Source: Planococcus citri
Lineage: Eukaryota > Arthropoda > Insecta > Hemiptera > Pseudococcidae
DNA: 64,000 bases
Direction: 5' to 3'
NCBI RefSeq assembly: GCF_950023065.1
Contig: NC_088679.1
Location: 1,674,001 to 1,738,000, forward strand
Made by a program: the position numbers and the translations under genes. The notes below the pieces were generated by a model. The model saw nothing but the letters and a program-made list of their open reading frames with translations, made no database searches and was not told where the DNA came from. Positions 47,377 through 59,176 of the stretch are shown piece by piece (the stretch's first letter is position 1; each line of letters begins with the position of its first letter).

Positions 47377-49215
47377 ACATTACGTAGTACAGTATACGTA
47401 CCTATAGGTCTACGTAACGTACACATACTAGGAAGTATGAGAAAAAATGAAACAAGTCATAACAAACTATGGAGTCACGCGATCTCGTACGAGTACAATA
47501 TACATGGTGGTGGGTAATCAAATGTCAGTATAACGTTTAGACGGAACGATATTGTAATGTTTCATTTTCATTCTTCGGCTATCTCTACCTAGACCTAGCC
47601 AATATCGGTGGCAGCTGATTCAGACAAATGTCTAAGACGTTCGTTAGATGGCGTTGTGTGGGCGGAATTTTGAACGTATGGGTATGAGTTGATTTGTCTA
47701 TACTTTACATTTGGATATTGTTAGTTGTTCCATAAAATGATAGACGATTTGATATTACGATATTTCTTCACAAATTGTACAGATGTGAAGAGTTGGAGTT
47801 GCGGACTTGAGTCATTTTTTTATTTGAGAAATTAGAATGACAGAGTCGCACGTGTAAGGAACTTTTCCAAAAAAACCAAACTCAAAATACCTACTCGTAT
47901 TATCAGGTTATAGGTACGTTTATTGCAACAACTGACCGTCCGTATCTAGAAGAGGGCGCGGGCGTGGCGTCTTTCCCTCTGTGGTGGCTAACTATTTGAT
48001 GATCACGCAATCATAGCTTTTATAACGACCGGTGTCACACTCTCGCCTAAATCGCGAACAACAAATTCGAGCGTTGGAATATGACCAACCCTAATAAATG
48101 TAAGCGTCTAATTAAGCTCAATTTAGAAGAAAAAAAAATCGCTACCACAATTGACGGCGTGTTCGTGACTGTGAAAATTGTCGATTACTCGACTTTATAA
48201 TAGTTTAACGTGCGTGTGCGATATATTTACGCACGCACGCAGCTTAATATGTACATATACAATACTACCTAAGTCGTGTACGTATACGTGTACTTTTGCT
48301 TTATAATACGTTACTTATATGTACTTACATCGTGTTGGTATGACGTATTTTAGGAATCACAACCGTCTCATTGGACGTCTCACGTGTCATTTTTACATAA
48401 TACATACATATACATAGTTCGTACTTGCATTCTAGCCCATCTCTCATTCACTGAATTCATTCTCTTGGGGGAAAAAAAAGAGTCAATTAGACATAAGGGT
48501 TAGCACGAACTTCCTTCGTAATTTATGTCTCGAAAAATCTCCACTGCCGAAATCAAATTTTGATGTGTCATTTTTTGAATGAAAATACACTAAACTATTC
48601 TATACGTTAATTATTGAACCCAAAAATGGCTGCACTGGCTCAAATCTGATAACGGAAATTAATTCGTCATCTCGAAAAACCTCAATGGCCGAAATTTCCT
48701 TTCAATTTTCCCCAAATTTAAAGGTTTACTTTTTGGAAAAAATAGCGTTTCGTATTTACGGCAAACTGGTTAGGCAACTTTATTAACACGTGTATTTGTC
48801 ATCAATGAGCGTCCTTTATTTTCCGGGGTGGTGCACAATAATGATTTTTTTTTTTTATCCGTTTCTAGAGGTGATTTATGACTATTTCGAGGCCGGCAAG
48901 TCCGACTCTGACGTCCATTTGAGTGGTGGGTCACTGCGCGACAAAACGTTTTTTTGCCCAAAACTATTCATGACCTGCGCCCCTTGGCACTTTATGAAAT
49001 TTTTTCGTTATCTAAAAAAATCTAGAAAAAGATCGTTTTTTGACTAATTTGAAGTCGTCGAGTCCGAATCTGGTATCCACTTGAGTCGCGAGGCACTGCT
49101 TCATTCAGAACTTGCAACCATAAAGTCCAATATTGTAAAATGAACGTCATTTTAGTGCACAGAAACCTTGAATTAATCAGAAAGTGTCATCAAATCAAAA
49201 GTGAAAAATTTGAAA
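46111..49215. other. No gene; simple sequence and dispersed repeats
   Basis: 47343-47375 is an (ACTT)n microsatellite. 47040-47560 is rich in TACGTA/GTACGT words. CGTATTTACGGCAAACTGGT recurs at 48751 (also 8773 and 38168). I recognise no exon on either strand. Confidence 0.5.
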
Positions 49216-49219
49216 GCTC

Positions 49220-51590
49220 TTTCATTCACGAACGAATTGATTCGTATAAATTACTCGTTCGCGAACGAAACGATTCATCGAAATAATTTTTAATGAATCG
49301 TTCACGAACGAATTGAATAATTTTCAGTGGAATTATTTCATTCGCGAACGAATTGATTTGTATAAGTGACTCGTTCGTGAACAAATGGATTCATTCGAAT
49401 AATTTTTGGCAAATCATTCACGAACGAAGTGAATAATTTTCGGTGAATCGTTCGCAAACGAATTGAATAATAATTGTTGTTGAATCATTCGCGAACGAAT
49501 TGATTCATATAATGAGTGACTCGTTCGTAAACAAATCGATTCATTTGAATAATTTTTGGCAAATCATTTACGAACGAATTGAATAATTTTCGGCGAATCA
49601 TTCGCGAACGAAATGAATAATAATTGTTGTTGAATCGTTCGCGAACGAATTGAATAATAATTATTGTTGTTGAATCGTTCGCGAACGCATAGAATAATTA
49701 GTTTTTATGAATCGTTCACGAACAAATTGATTCATTTCAGTGACTCGTTCGCGAACGTAACGATTCATTTATGTTAATTTTTAGTGAATCGTTCGCGAAC
49801 GAATTGAATAATTTTTGGCGAATCGTTCACGAACGAATTGATTCGTATTACAAGTGACTCGTTCGCGAACAAATCGATTCATTCAATTAATTGTTGTTGA
49901 ATCGTTCGCGAATGAATTGAATAATAATTGTTGTTGAATCGTTCGCGAACGAATTGAACAATAATTGTTGTTGAATCGTTCGCGAACGAATTGAATAATT
50001 TTTTATGAATCGTTCACGAACAAATTGATTCATTTATGTGACTCGTTCGCGAGCGAAACGATTCATTCATTTTAATTTTTATTGAATCGTTCGCATACGA
50101 ATTGAATAATTTTTGATGAATGAATCGTTCGCGAACGAATTGATTTATATTATAAGTGACTCGTTCGCGAACAAATCGATTCATTCAATCAATTTTCGGC
50201 GAATCAGTCGCGAACGAATGGAATAATTTTTCGTAAATCAGTCGCGAACGAATTGAATAATTGTTGGTGAATCGTTCGCGAACGAATTGAATAATTTTCG
50301 GCGAATCACTCGCGAACGAATGGAATAATTTTTCGTAAATCAGTCGCGAACGAATTGAACAATAATTGTTGTTTGAATCGTTCGGGAACGAATTGAACAA
50401 TAATTGTTGTTGAATCGTTCGCGAACGAATTGAATAATTTTTTATGAATCGTTCACGAACAAATTGATTCATTTCAGTGACTCGTTCGCGAACGAAACGA
50501 TTCATTTATTTCAGTGGCGTAGCCAAGGGGGGCGAAGGGGGCCATGCCCCCCCCCTTGAGAGCGAAAATTTGAAAGAAAACATGCAAAAATGGACGTTTT
50601 TTCGTTGTTTGGACACATTTTTTCCAAAAATTTTCGCTCTCGCGTCGCTCGAGCAGTAATTTTGCCTTCATTTTCATGAAATCACCACACATTACAATAG
50701 ATTTCTAGAAAATGACTCCTCATTTCGAGTTTTCATGCCTAAAAATCTGGTTTTGCCCCCTCCTTGAGAAAATCCTGGCTACGCCACTGATTTATTTCAA
50801 TTTTTAGTGAATCGTTCGCGAACGAATTGATTCATATTATAAGTGACCTGTTCGCGAACAAATCGATTCATTCAATTGATTTTTGATGAATCATTTGCAA
50901 ACGAATTGAATAATTTTCGGCGAATCACTCGCGAACGAATGGAATAATTTTTCGTAAATCAGTCGCGAACGAATTGAATAATTGTTTGTGAATCATTCTC
51001 GAACAAATTGAATAATTTTCGGCGAATCGTTCGCGAACGGAATGAATAATTTTTTGGTGAATCGTTCGCGAACGAATTGAATAATTTTTGATGAATCGTT
51101 CATAAACAAGTTGATTGATTTATGTGACTCGTTCGCGAGCGAAACGATTCATTCATTTTAATTTTTAGTGAATCGTTCGCATACGAATTGAATAATTTTT
51201 GATGAATCGTTCGCGAACGAATTGATTTATATTATAAGTGACTCGTTCGCGAACAAATCGATTCATTCAATCAATTTTCGGCGAATCAGTCGCGAACGAA
51301 TGGAATAATTTTTCGTAAATCAGTCGCGAACGAATTGAATAATTGTTGGTGAATCATTCGCGAACAAAATGAATAATTGTTGGTGAATCGTTCGCGAACG
51401 AATTGAATAATTGTCGGCGAATCGTTCGCGAACGAATTGAATAATTTTTGATTAATTGTTCGCGAACGAAACGAATCATTGAATTAATTTTTGGTGAATC
51501 ATGCGCGAACGATTTGATTTGTATGAATGACTCATTTCGCGAACGAATTGATTCATAAATTAATGCATTGATCAATTCGTTGGCGAAAAA
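49220..51590. repeat. Palindromic satellite array 2
   Basis: The same TCGTTCGCGAACGA palindromic core as array 1 but with different spacers: GAATTGAATAATTTTTGGTGAATC and GAATTGAATAATAATTGTTGTTGAATC dominate, with occasional GTGACTCGTTCGCGAACAAATC units. Variants such as CAGTCGCGAACGAATGGAAT recur as blocks, for example at 50203-50350 and again at 50915-50990 and 51280-51345, showing higher-order duplication. The array is split by a 278-bp hAT MITE. Confidence 0.93.
50512..50789. mobile_element. hAT-like MITE, 278 bp, 8-bp TSD
   Basis: Starts CAGTGGCGTAGCCA and ends TGGCTACGCCACTG: perfect 14-bp inverted ends. Flanked by ATTTATTT on both sides (50504-50511 and 50790-50797). The interior is C/G-run rich with a CTCGCGTCGCTCGAGC motif. 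It is inserted in palindromic satellite array 2, so it is younger than that part of the array. Confidence 0.94.
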
Positions 51591-51599
51591 TTCGCTAAA

Positions 51600-53312
51600 A
51601 ATTAGTCTATTCGTACGTGAATAGCTCTTTCAAAAAATGAATCAATTTGTTCACGAATGATTCCCTTAAGTTAGTTGATACTCTCACGAACAATTCACTG
51701 AAAAATGAATAAATTTATCAGCTAATTATTAAGATTACTCTTTTGTTGTGAAAATAATAGGTAGGTACAATAATAAAATTAGTATTTTCTTTTCGAGGCA
51801 CGTGAGAATATTTCTTGATTGATTTCAAAATCCACGTTGTTGGAAATACATACAATGTATTATACTCGTAATGTACTCACGCACGCTTACATTTTGACTA
51901 AATTTTCAACAAAAATGAGGCAGTTCGATTGTATTTCCCTTCCGCGTTAAAGTTCAAGAGTCTTTGCAATTTCAGTCTAGGTATACGTTTTCTACACTTA
52001 CTTTCGTAGCCTATTTAGTTGGCAAAATTTTGCGGTAAAGTTGTACCTACGTGATGGGCAAGGGTACCGCTTTGGTACTATAGTCACCCCCTACCTACCT
52101 GCATAAGTACACACATAGATACGTGGAAAGGTATTTAAAAAGTTATACGCGTTGCCGCTGTGGAACGTTTTACGTCATCATACCTACAATGCATGTGCGT
52201 ATAGCAGCAATAGCTGTAGGTAGGTAGAGGTACTATACTTATGATGCGCGCGTGTGTGTGTGTCGGTGTGCAGCTGTATTCGTAGTATGTGTAGTGTAAC
52301 AAAAACACCTACTGTAGGTACCTATATAGATATACGTAGACATGCTTACTCGTACGTACGTATACGTACGTATACGTGTATGAAAAATGAACGCGAATTT
52401 TCTTATCACATTTCCTTCATTAATACAGATTAAGTTGAAAGCGGTACCACAGCCTTACTCAACTACGTATAAATAGATGGGTACCTAACCTTCCTACCTA
52501 TACTGCCTCTACTACACCAACACCTAGCTGTACGTATACGTTTCGTTGTTGGTTGAGAAACAAACGCTGCCCTCAACCGTACTAATACCAAATTCGTACC
52601 GATGCTTTTCAGTATTAATAGTATCTCTTACTTTTCCTCGCTGTCTTGCCTCCGCCCTCAGCTCCTGCTCCTGCTCCCGCTCATTTTACCATAATATACG
52701 TAGATATTCGAAAAATGCTCGTTTGTAGTACGCTTAATGCGTGTAAAGTCTCACGTGTGAATATTGAATGTATCGAATAGGCAAGCTATTACCTATATAT
52801 ACCTACTAGCTATACGTACAACAACGTACGACGAAAAGCTTGTAAGTATAAGAAAATGAAAATACCCTACCTATAAAGTAACGTAGGTATCTAAGTTGTT
52901 GGGATAGGTACTTGTGGTACTTTTCGTGAATAATAAAAGTCGAGTGACAACTTTGAAAAACATACTTACCTAAACTTGTGACGCGACGGCGACGTTTCGT
53001 TACAATTATCATCCGCGCCGCTTATCAAAAAATCACAAACAATCCTTAAGAATATTCGAGCAAATCGTGAATTATTAACGACTATACGCCTTTTTAAAAT
53101 CCTAACGATAAATGCGTAGGTATGGTAGGTAGAGGTACGTATAATTCGAGTGCAGTCAGCGAATGGATTCGAGCAATAGAAACGACTTCTGTTCCAATTT
53201 GGGGGGAAAAGCTCGCATTTGTAGTTCGTTTTTAAACGCGAGTGTCGCGTAAAATTTGTCGAATTTGAAAAATTCTCGTCAAATAACTTAGTATAGGTAA
53301 GTAGGTCTAGGT
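51600..53312. other. Upstream region of the pickpocket gene; no other gene seen
   Basis: Rich in TACGTA, GTAGGTA and ACCTAC words, with an alternating (CGTACGTATA)n palindromic run near 52350-52378 and a (GT)n near 52250. The promoter of the channel gene should be here, but no element can be singled out. Confidence 0.4.
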
Positions 53313-53479
53313 ATGTCTAGCAGAAAAACAACATTTGGTCGTTCAAAAGCGATGGCTAAAAGATCTAGACTTAAACATTTTTCGAAAAATGTTCTCCGCA
53401 AGATGGAGCAATTTTCAGCCATCACCACGTTACACGGTTTCAAATACGTTTTCGAAAAAGATAAATCTCTCACCGAAAA
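53313..53479 (+). CDS. Pickpocket exon 1
   Basis: Met at 53313; basic N-terminus MSSRKTTFGRSKAMAKRSRL, then FSAITTLHGFKYVFEKDKSL ending TEK. The His-Gly pair is the conserved cytoplasmic gating motif of the DEG/ENaC family. Ends GAA AA|GTAAGT in phase 2. A second Met at codon 14 is also possible; the first is preferred because it is the upstream one and the basic stretch is typical. Confidence 0.82.
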
Positions 53480-56400
53480 GTAAGTTGAAACGAGTTTACG
53501 AAATATTTTCCAACCGTGACAAGAGGGTACGTTTTGAACTCAAAATCTCCGATTTGAACAAAACTACCGAAGATTAATCGAAAGAAAACGTCTTAAAAAC
53601 TCTCGTAACCAACATTTTAAGCGCCGAAGTTCATTTTTAATTTTTTTTAAATATTCAAAAATCCAAAAATGAACTTTAACGCCCTAAAATTTTAGTTACA
53701 GAGGTTTTAGGATGCGTTCTTTCGATCTAGCTAGGTTTCGTTCAAAATTTAAGGGTGTGAGTTCAGAAAATTCCCTCATGAGTTTTAGCTTTTTTTTTTT
53801 AAATTAAAATAAAAAGTTTGCGAAGGCATCAGAATCTCGTAATCAAGTACTCAAATTACAAAGACAACGCGAATGCACCAGCAACAAATTTTCGTTTCAG
53901 AATATTCTGGATTTGCGTGTTGATTTTCGTATTCGTATTATGCGCTTTTCAAACGTTCGAATTGATTGACTACTGGAATAAAGGAGAAATTCTATTAACG
54001 CAGGAAACCACCAAGTTGAACGTATGGGATGTACCTTTTCCGGCCATTACCCTATGCAGTGATTATCAAGTTAACGCCAGTAGACTAGAAAATCTTCATC
54101 TCGAAATGAACAACACCGAAGATATCCGGTGCGTATCTGTAGGTGTTGGTAAAGGTATAATATGTATAGTGAAATAATTGACAGTGTGCAGTTGATTTGG
54201 CGCATTAAGCCTCAATCATGAACACGCAGCATGAAATCATATTTCAACAACTGTATCTTCTTGTTGTAACGTTACGTTTTTTTAATCATTTCATTTCGTG
54301 AGGCTTTTCGTTTTGAAATATTGAAAATAAGTATCAAAACCTAAATAGTCCGGCATATGACAATAGGAGTAATTCATAATTGCACCCCCCCGCCCCCACC
54401 GATCCTCCAGGACAACTTTTTTCTTAAAGGGGAGAGATCCTAAGGAACACTTTGAAGCAAACTTGCCAAAAAAAAAGTTGGCCTTACTTACGAAATGGCG
54501 GCCATTTTGATTGACAGGTCAGCCGAAATCGCAGATTTTGCGTTTTAACATAGAACTTGCACGAACTTTTTCAAACTTTACAAAGGTAGATCGAGAGATC
54601 ATGCAAAAATTTATCACCTGTCAAAATTTCAAGTGCTAAAGTGCGTTTTTCGATTTTTGGTGAATTTTTGAAAATCGAATTTAGGCCAAAAATGAGGGAA
54701 AAAATCAAAATTTTACCAAATTGACCAAGAAAGCTGAAATTTGGGATATTCCCTATTTTCGACACGCTCAATCGATTGGAAACGGTTTCAACCCGTTTTG
54801 AGCAGTTCTGGAGCCTCCAGCAGATTTTTGAAACTCGAAATTCCCACAAAAAGTACTGCAGGTGAATTTCAAGTCGTTTTGGATCCTCTAGCGACTTTTT
54901 GAAAGTTTCCAAAGCCTCCAGCAGATTTTTGAAACTTTAAATTTTCACAAAATTTCATTAAATGGAGATGGAAAGCTGAAATTTACTCTACACTCCAATT
55001 TTAACACCTTCTGAAAACGACTTCTGGTGGATTTCAACTTTCAAGTCATTTTGGAGCTTCCAACGACTTTTTTGAAAATTACTGGAGTCTCCAGTAGATT
55101 TTTGAAACTTGAAATTTCCCCAAAATTTCAACAAACTACGATGAAGAGTCGAAATTCATTCTGCAAACAAATTTCAATACGCTAAGAAGTTGACTGCTGG
55201 TGAATTTCAACTCGTTTTGGAGCCTCCAGCAACTTTTTGAAAGGTTGTATGACGTTGTTTTGGAAAACTGAAATTTCCTAAAAGTAGCTGAAAGCTTCAA
55301 ACCTATTTGAAACCACCATGTAGTCTGCGAAGTAAATTTCAGCTTGCCAACTCCATTTGATAAATCAATGCTGGGGAAATTTCAGGTTTCAAAAATCTAC
55401 TGGAGGCTCCAGTAATTTTCAAAAAAGTCACTGAAGGCCCTAAAATGACTTGAAATTCACCAGCAGTCAACTTCGTAGCGTATTGAAATTAGTTTGCAGA
55501 ATGAATTTCGACTCTCCATCTTAGTTTGTTCAAGTTTCAAAAATGTACTGGAGGCTCCAGTAATTTTCAAAAAAGTCGTTGGAGTCTCTAAAATTACTTG
55601 AAACCCAACAGAAGTCGTTTTCAGAGAGTGTTAAAATTAGAGTGTAGAGTAAATTTCAGCTTTCCATCTCCATTTGATGAAATTTTGTTTTCAAAAATCT
55701 GCTGGAGGCTTTAGGAAGTTTCAAAAAGTCGCTGGAGGATCCAAAACGACTTGAAATTCACCTGCAGTACTTCGTAGCGTATTGAAATTAGTTTTTAGAA
55801 TAAATCTTAGCTTTACAACTTCAATTTGATGGAATTTTGTGGGAATTTTGAGTTTCAAAAATCTGTTGGAGGCTCCAGAACTGCTCAAAACGGATTGAAA
55901 CCGTTTCCAATCGATTTGGCATGTCGAGAATAGGGTATATCCCAACTTTCAGCTTTCTTGGTCAATTTGGTAAAATTTTGATTTTTTCCCTCATTTTTGG
56001 ACTAAATTCGATTTTCAAAAATTCACCAAAAATCGAAAAACGCACTTTAGCACTTAAAATTTGGACAGGTAATAAATTTTTGCATGATCTCTCGATCTAC
56101 CTTTGTAAAGTTTGAAAAATTTCGTGCAAGTTCTATGTTAAAACGCAAAATCTGCGATTTCGGCTGACCTGTCAATCAAAATGGCCGCTATTTTGTAAGT
56201 AAGGCCAACTTTTTTTTTTGTCAAGTTTGCTTCAAAATGTTCCTTAGGATCTCTCCCCTTTAAGAAAAAAGTTGTCCTGGTGGATCGGTGGGGGGGGGGG
56301 TGCAATTACTCCTATTGTCATATGCCGGACTAAAACCTATTCAGTAGAATTATTTCAAGTTAGAAAAGAATAATAATAAATCTTGATAAAATTGATGAAG

Positions 56401-59176
56401 TATGCTCAGAAGCGTGCACGCGTTAGACAGCGAACTCAATCTGTAAATTTTTTAAAAATTCTGATAAAATATTGCCATAAAGCGCGAATTTCAATACCTA
56501 TTTTGAGTTTTAAAAATGATAAGAAATTTGCGTTAATATTCATGTTAAATCTCAACCTATACATATTGTTTCTTACAGAGATGTGAAAGATTTCGCAGAT
56601 ATAATGTGTTTCAACAATTTATTTGGAAATTTTACAGAAAATCACATTAGTGAAAATGCTTTGCAATACGCATTCATGGTATGTACTGTAGATAAGCAGG
56701 CAGGTACCTTGTAATAGTGTAATATCCGCACATGAAGGCACGAATGAGTGAGGGTAACCAAGTGAGATGAATTTCACACTTGTATACCTACAGTTGCTGG
56801 GATTTATTCTCCACATACCTACGTTTGGTGTATACCATAGGTCTATATGCCTTTACTATACTTACCTACAAAATATCTACTTACTCTCTAAATTTGAAAC
56901 AGTCAATTTCACTGCTTAGCAGTCACGACATTTTGCCTTTTTAAAGCAGTAGTTTTTTTTTACTGCAAAACAGTGAAAAATTACTGAATTGGTCAGTAAA
57001 AAATCATTTTGACTGACCCATTCAGTAATTTTTCACTGTTTTGCAGTAAAAAAACTACTGCTTTAAAAAGGCAAAATGTCGTGACTGCTAAGCAGTGAAA
57101 TTGACTGTTTCAAATTTAGAGAGTAGTGTGTTTGATAAGTCGTCGCATACCTATACGGCTTTAAATTTATACAAGACGGAGACGATGATGACGAAGTACA
57201 AATATGTAATTTTGATAACTAACCGGAATTTCTTACTCTCTTAATTTGAAACAGTGAAATTTTACTGCTTTACAGTCAAATTTCACTGCTTTAAGAAGGC
57301 AAAATGTCGTGACTGCAAAAAGCAGTAAAACAGTACTGCTAAAATCAGTAATCTAAAATTACTCTTAAAGACAGTAGTTTTTCACTGATCATTTCTGTAA
57401 TTTAATTACTGATTCTGGCAGTACGTTTTACTGCTTCTTCCAGTGGCGATTTTTTACTTTCTAGAAACAGTGAAATTTGACTGTCTTTGATGGTAGTAAT
57501 TTGCAAAATGGCGAACGTGTTATTTATTGAAGTTTTCTACAGCTAAATTCTTTCAAAATTTAACAGATTGATAATTCTTTCAACGATATTCGCTTGAAAT
57601 TTGCATTGAATACGAGTGTAATCAATATTCGAACTTCGAAGTTATTCACAAATATTTCCAACTGATATGTTATGTTCAATTAATTGTTATAAATATTGTC
57701 GAGCGTACAGAATGCTTTAGTACACTTCATAAGTATAATAGTTATGCTGATATCACACCATTCACTCAAATACTCATAATACTCATTAATCTACGAGTTC
57801 GAATATTGTATATGAACAGTTAAACATATCAATTGGAATATTTGACAATAACTTACCAGTTAGAATATGAATATTGGTTTCACTGTCGTCAATTCATGTT
57901 TTTGCAAGTAAAAGATTGTTGAAAGTTGATCTGTTTCACTTCTGAAGAATTATTTATAGAAAACTTCACCAATATAATAAGTTTTGAAAACACACATTCA
58001 CCATTAAACTGCATTCGTGGCTATTGCACAAGTGTAACATCATAACTGAACACACGTTTGCAAAATTTACAACCTTCAACAATGATAAGAAAGCTAATCT
58101 ACTGCTTTAAACAGTCAATAAATCAGTATTACTGCTTGAAACAGTAAATTTCTACTGCTTTAAACAGTGAATTGATCAGAATTACTGTTTGAAGCAGTAA
58201 TTTTCACTGCTTAAAAACAGTAAATCAATCAGTTTACTGCTTCAAACAGTGAATTTCTACTGCTTCAAACAGTAAAATCAATCAGTTTACTGCTTGAAAC
58301 AGTCATTTGAATTTTACTGGATTTATCAGTAGAATTTAATACTGATTGCAACAGTTAAATGATTAAGTTTGACTGTTGGAGGCAGTCAGATTAACTGTTT
58401 AACAGTAGTTTTACAAAATTTCAAATTTACTGAATAAAACAGTAATGAAATTGACTGCTTCAAATTTAGAGAGTATAATATGGCTAGGACTTATCAAACA
58501 TACTGTACTTAGATGACTATGTAGAAAGGGAAAAACGCATTTACGCACGTCTATACGTACTTATTTTCATCTCGTTTTTAGCGTTTAGCGCAATCATGCA
58601 AGTCGCTCATCATTCGTGTTCGATGGATCAACGACGCTCTACCTGATCCGTGTTCGTATTTACAACCTGTAATTTTATCCAGCGGAATTTGTTATTCGTT
58701 GAACATGATACCTTTGGATCAGCTTTTTCATCGACAATACGCTGAAATGTGAGCACTTTCTGCGCCTCTCATCTACTCGTACCATCCTTTCTCCTTTCTT
58801 CGATTCGTAAACGTAAACAGAATCGTTATCCTCGTATTCTGTTTACCTATACCTGATACGCAGTTACACATGTACCTCTACCTTCCTACCAGCCACCTCC
58901 TACCTATACGTTTTTTAAGTAAAGCCATCAGCCATCACCCGTGTTGACTTTGAACTCACTTTCAGACTAAGTAGATACTCTCCGCACAAGTATTTCCACG
59001 CTGGTCAACCTATGGATAATGTTTGGAGCGTAGAAAGCGCGTACAAAAATCGCGATAGCATAACTCCGCCGTGGCGTGTGGGAGGCGATGGCATACACGA
59101 CGCTGCCAAATTCGCTGTCGATTTGCGATCGGATAATTTTAAACATTATTGCGGAATATCGAGTTCGGGTCTAACG
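53313..59176 (+). CDS. Pickpocket-type DEG/ENaC sodium channel subunit, 5' part (5 exons)
   Basis: A trimeric amiloride-type cation channel subunit with cytoplasmic N-terminus, TM1, a large extracellular loop and TM2. Five exons (53313-53479, 53901-54128, 56579-56678, 58582-58748, 58966-59176) join in perfect phase (2, 2, 0, 2, 0) to 873 nt, 291 codons, with no stop. In order: the gating HG motif in TLHGFKYVFEKD; TM1 IFWICVLIFVFVLCAFQTF; post-TM1 VWDVPFPAITLCSDYQVNAS with the FPAITLC signature and N-glycosylation sites; GICYSLNMIPLDQLF, the GxCYxFN motif of the finger/palm; and the HYCGISSSGL segment. TM2 and its selectivity filter would lie beyond 59176 and are not in the window. I cannot assign which ppk paralogue it is. 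Confidence 0.92.
53901..54128 (+). CDS. Pickpocket exon 2 (TM1)
   Basis: Acceptor TTCGTTTCAG, then a carried A completes Lys, followed by IFWICVLIFVFVLCAFQTFE and, after the membrane segment, LNVWDVPFPAITLCSDYQVN. Donor CCG|GTGCGT. The open frame upstream of 53901 is intronic read-through and should not be included: the family pattern runs from ...EK directly into the hydrophobic segment. Confidence 0.9.
54346..56332. mobile_element. Foldback element FB, copy 2 (1987 bp), in pickpocket intron 2
   Basis: Same ends as copy 1 (TAGTCCGGCATATGACAATA ... TGCCGGACTA) and the same internal CAAAATGGC and TGGAGGCTCCAG landmarks. Flanked by AAA on both sides (54343-54345 and 56333-56335). It makes up about 80% of intron 2 (54129-56578). 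Confidence 0.9.
56579..56678 (+). CDS. Pickpocket exon 3
   Basis: Acceptor TTTCTTACAG; reads (R)DVKDFADIMCFNNLFGNF and TENHISENALQYAFM; donor ATG|GTATGT. 100 nt, phase 2 to 0. The sequence is divergent, as this part of the extracellular loop is in the family; identity comes from phase continuity. Confidence 0.8.
56884..57123. mobile_element. Hairpin MITE, CTCTCTAAATTT family, copy B (240 bp)
   Basis: Ends CTCTCTAAATTTGAAACAGT and its mirror ...AAATTTAGAGAG. It is palindromic across its full length with a short asymmetry in the centre. TA on both sides (56882-56883 and 57124-57125). In pickpocket intron 3. Confidence 0.92.
57236..58473. mobile_element. CTCTCTAAATTT family, long copy C (1238 bp)
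   Basis: Starts CTCTCTTAATTTGAAACAGT and ends CAAATTTAGAGAG, with TA on each side (57234-57235 and 58474-58475). Unlike copies A and B it has about 1 kb of internal sequence, with many ACTGCTT(T/G/C)AAACAGT palindromic words at 58100-58460. No transposase frame seen. It is the nearest thing to a parent element of the hairpin copies. In pickpocket intron 3. Confidence 0.85.
58582..58748 (+). CDS. Pickpocket exon 4
   Basis: Acceptor CTCGTTTTTAG; reads RLAQSCKSLIIRVRWINDAL, then PDPCSYLQPVILSSGICYSL and NMIPLDQLFHRQYAE. SSGICYSLN corresponds to the family's GxCYxFN block. Donor AAT|GTGAGC. 167 nt, phase 0 to 2. Confidence 0.9.
58966..59176 (+). CDS. Pickpocket exon 5
   Basis: Acceptor CACTTTCAG; reads (I)LSRYSPHKYFHAGQPMDNV, ... 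ITPPWRVGGDGIHDAAKFAV and DLRSDNFKHYCGISSSGLT. The 'Y-P-x-R..G....GL' region before the next extracellular block is typical of pickpockets, where it continues as GLxVxL. Donor ACG|GTAAGA, phase 0. It is the last exon in the window. Confidence 0.85.

Noticed and set aside
50185..50505. Minus-strand 106-codon frame with RSRTIQQQL/FVRERFI repeats
   Set aside because: Satellite array 2 translated; not a gene.
53818..53900. N-terminal extension MRRHQNLVIKYSNYKDNANA of the TM1 exon
   Set aside because: TTTCAG at 53895-53900 is the splice acceptor and exon 1 joins in phase after it; this stretch is intron 1.
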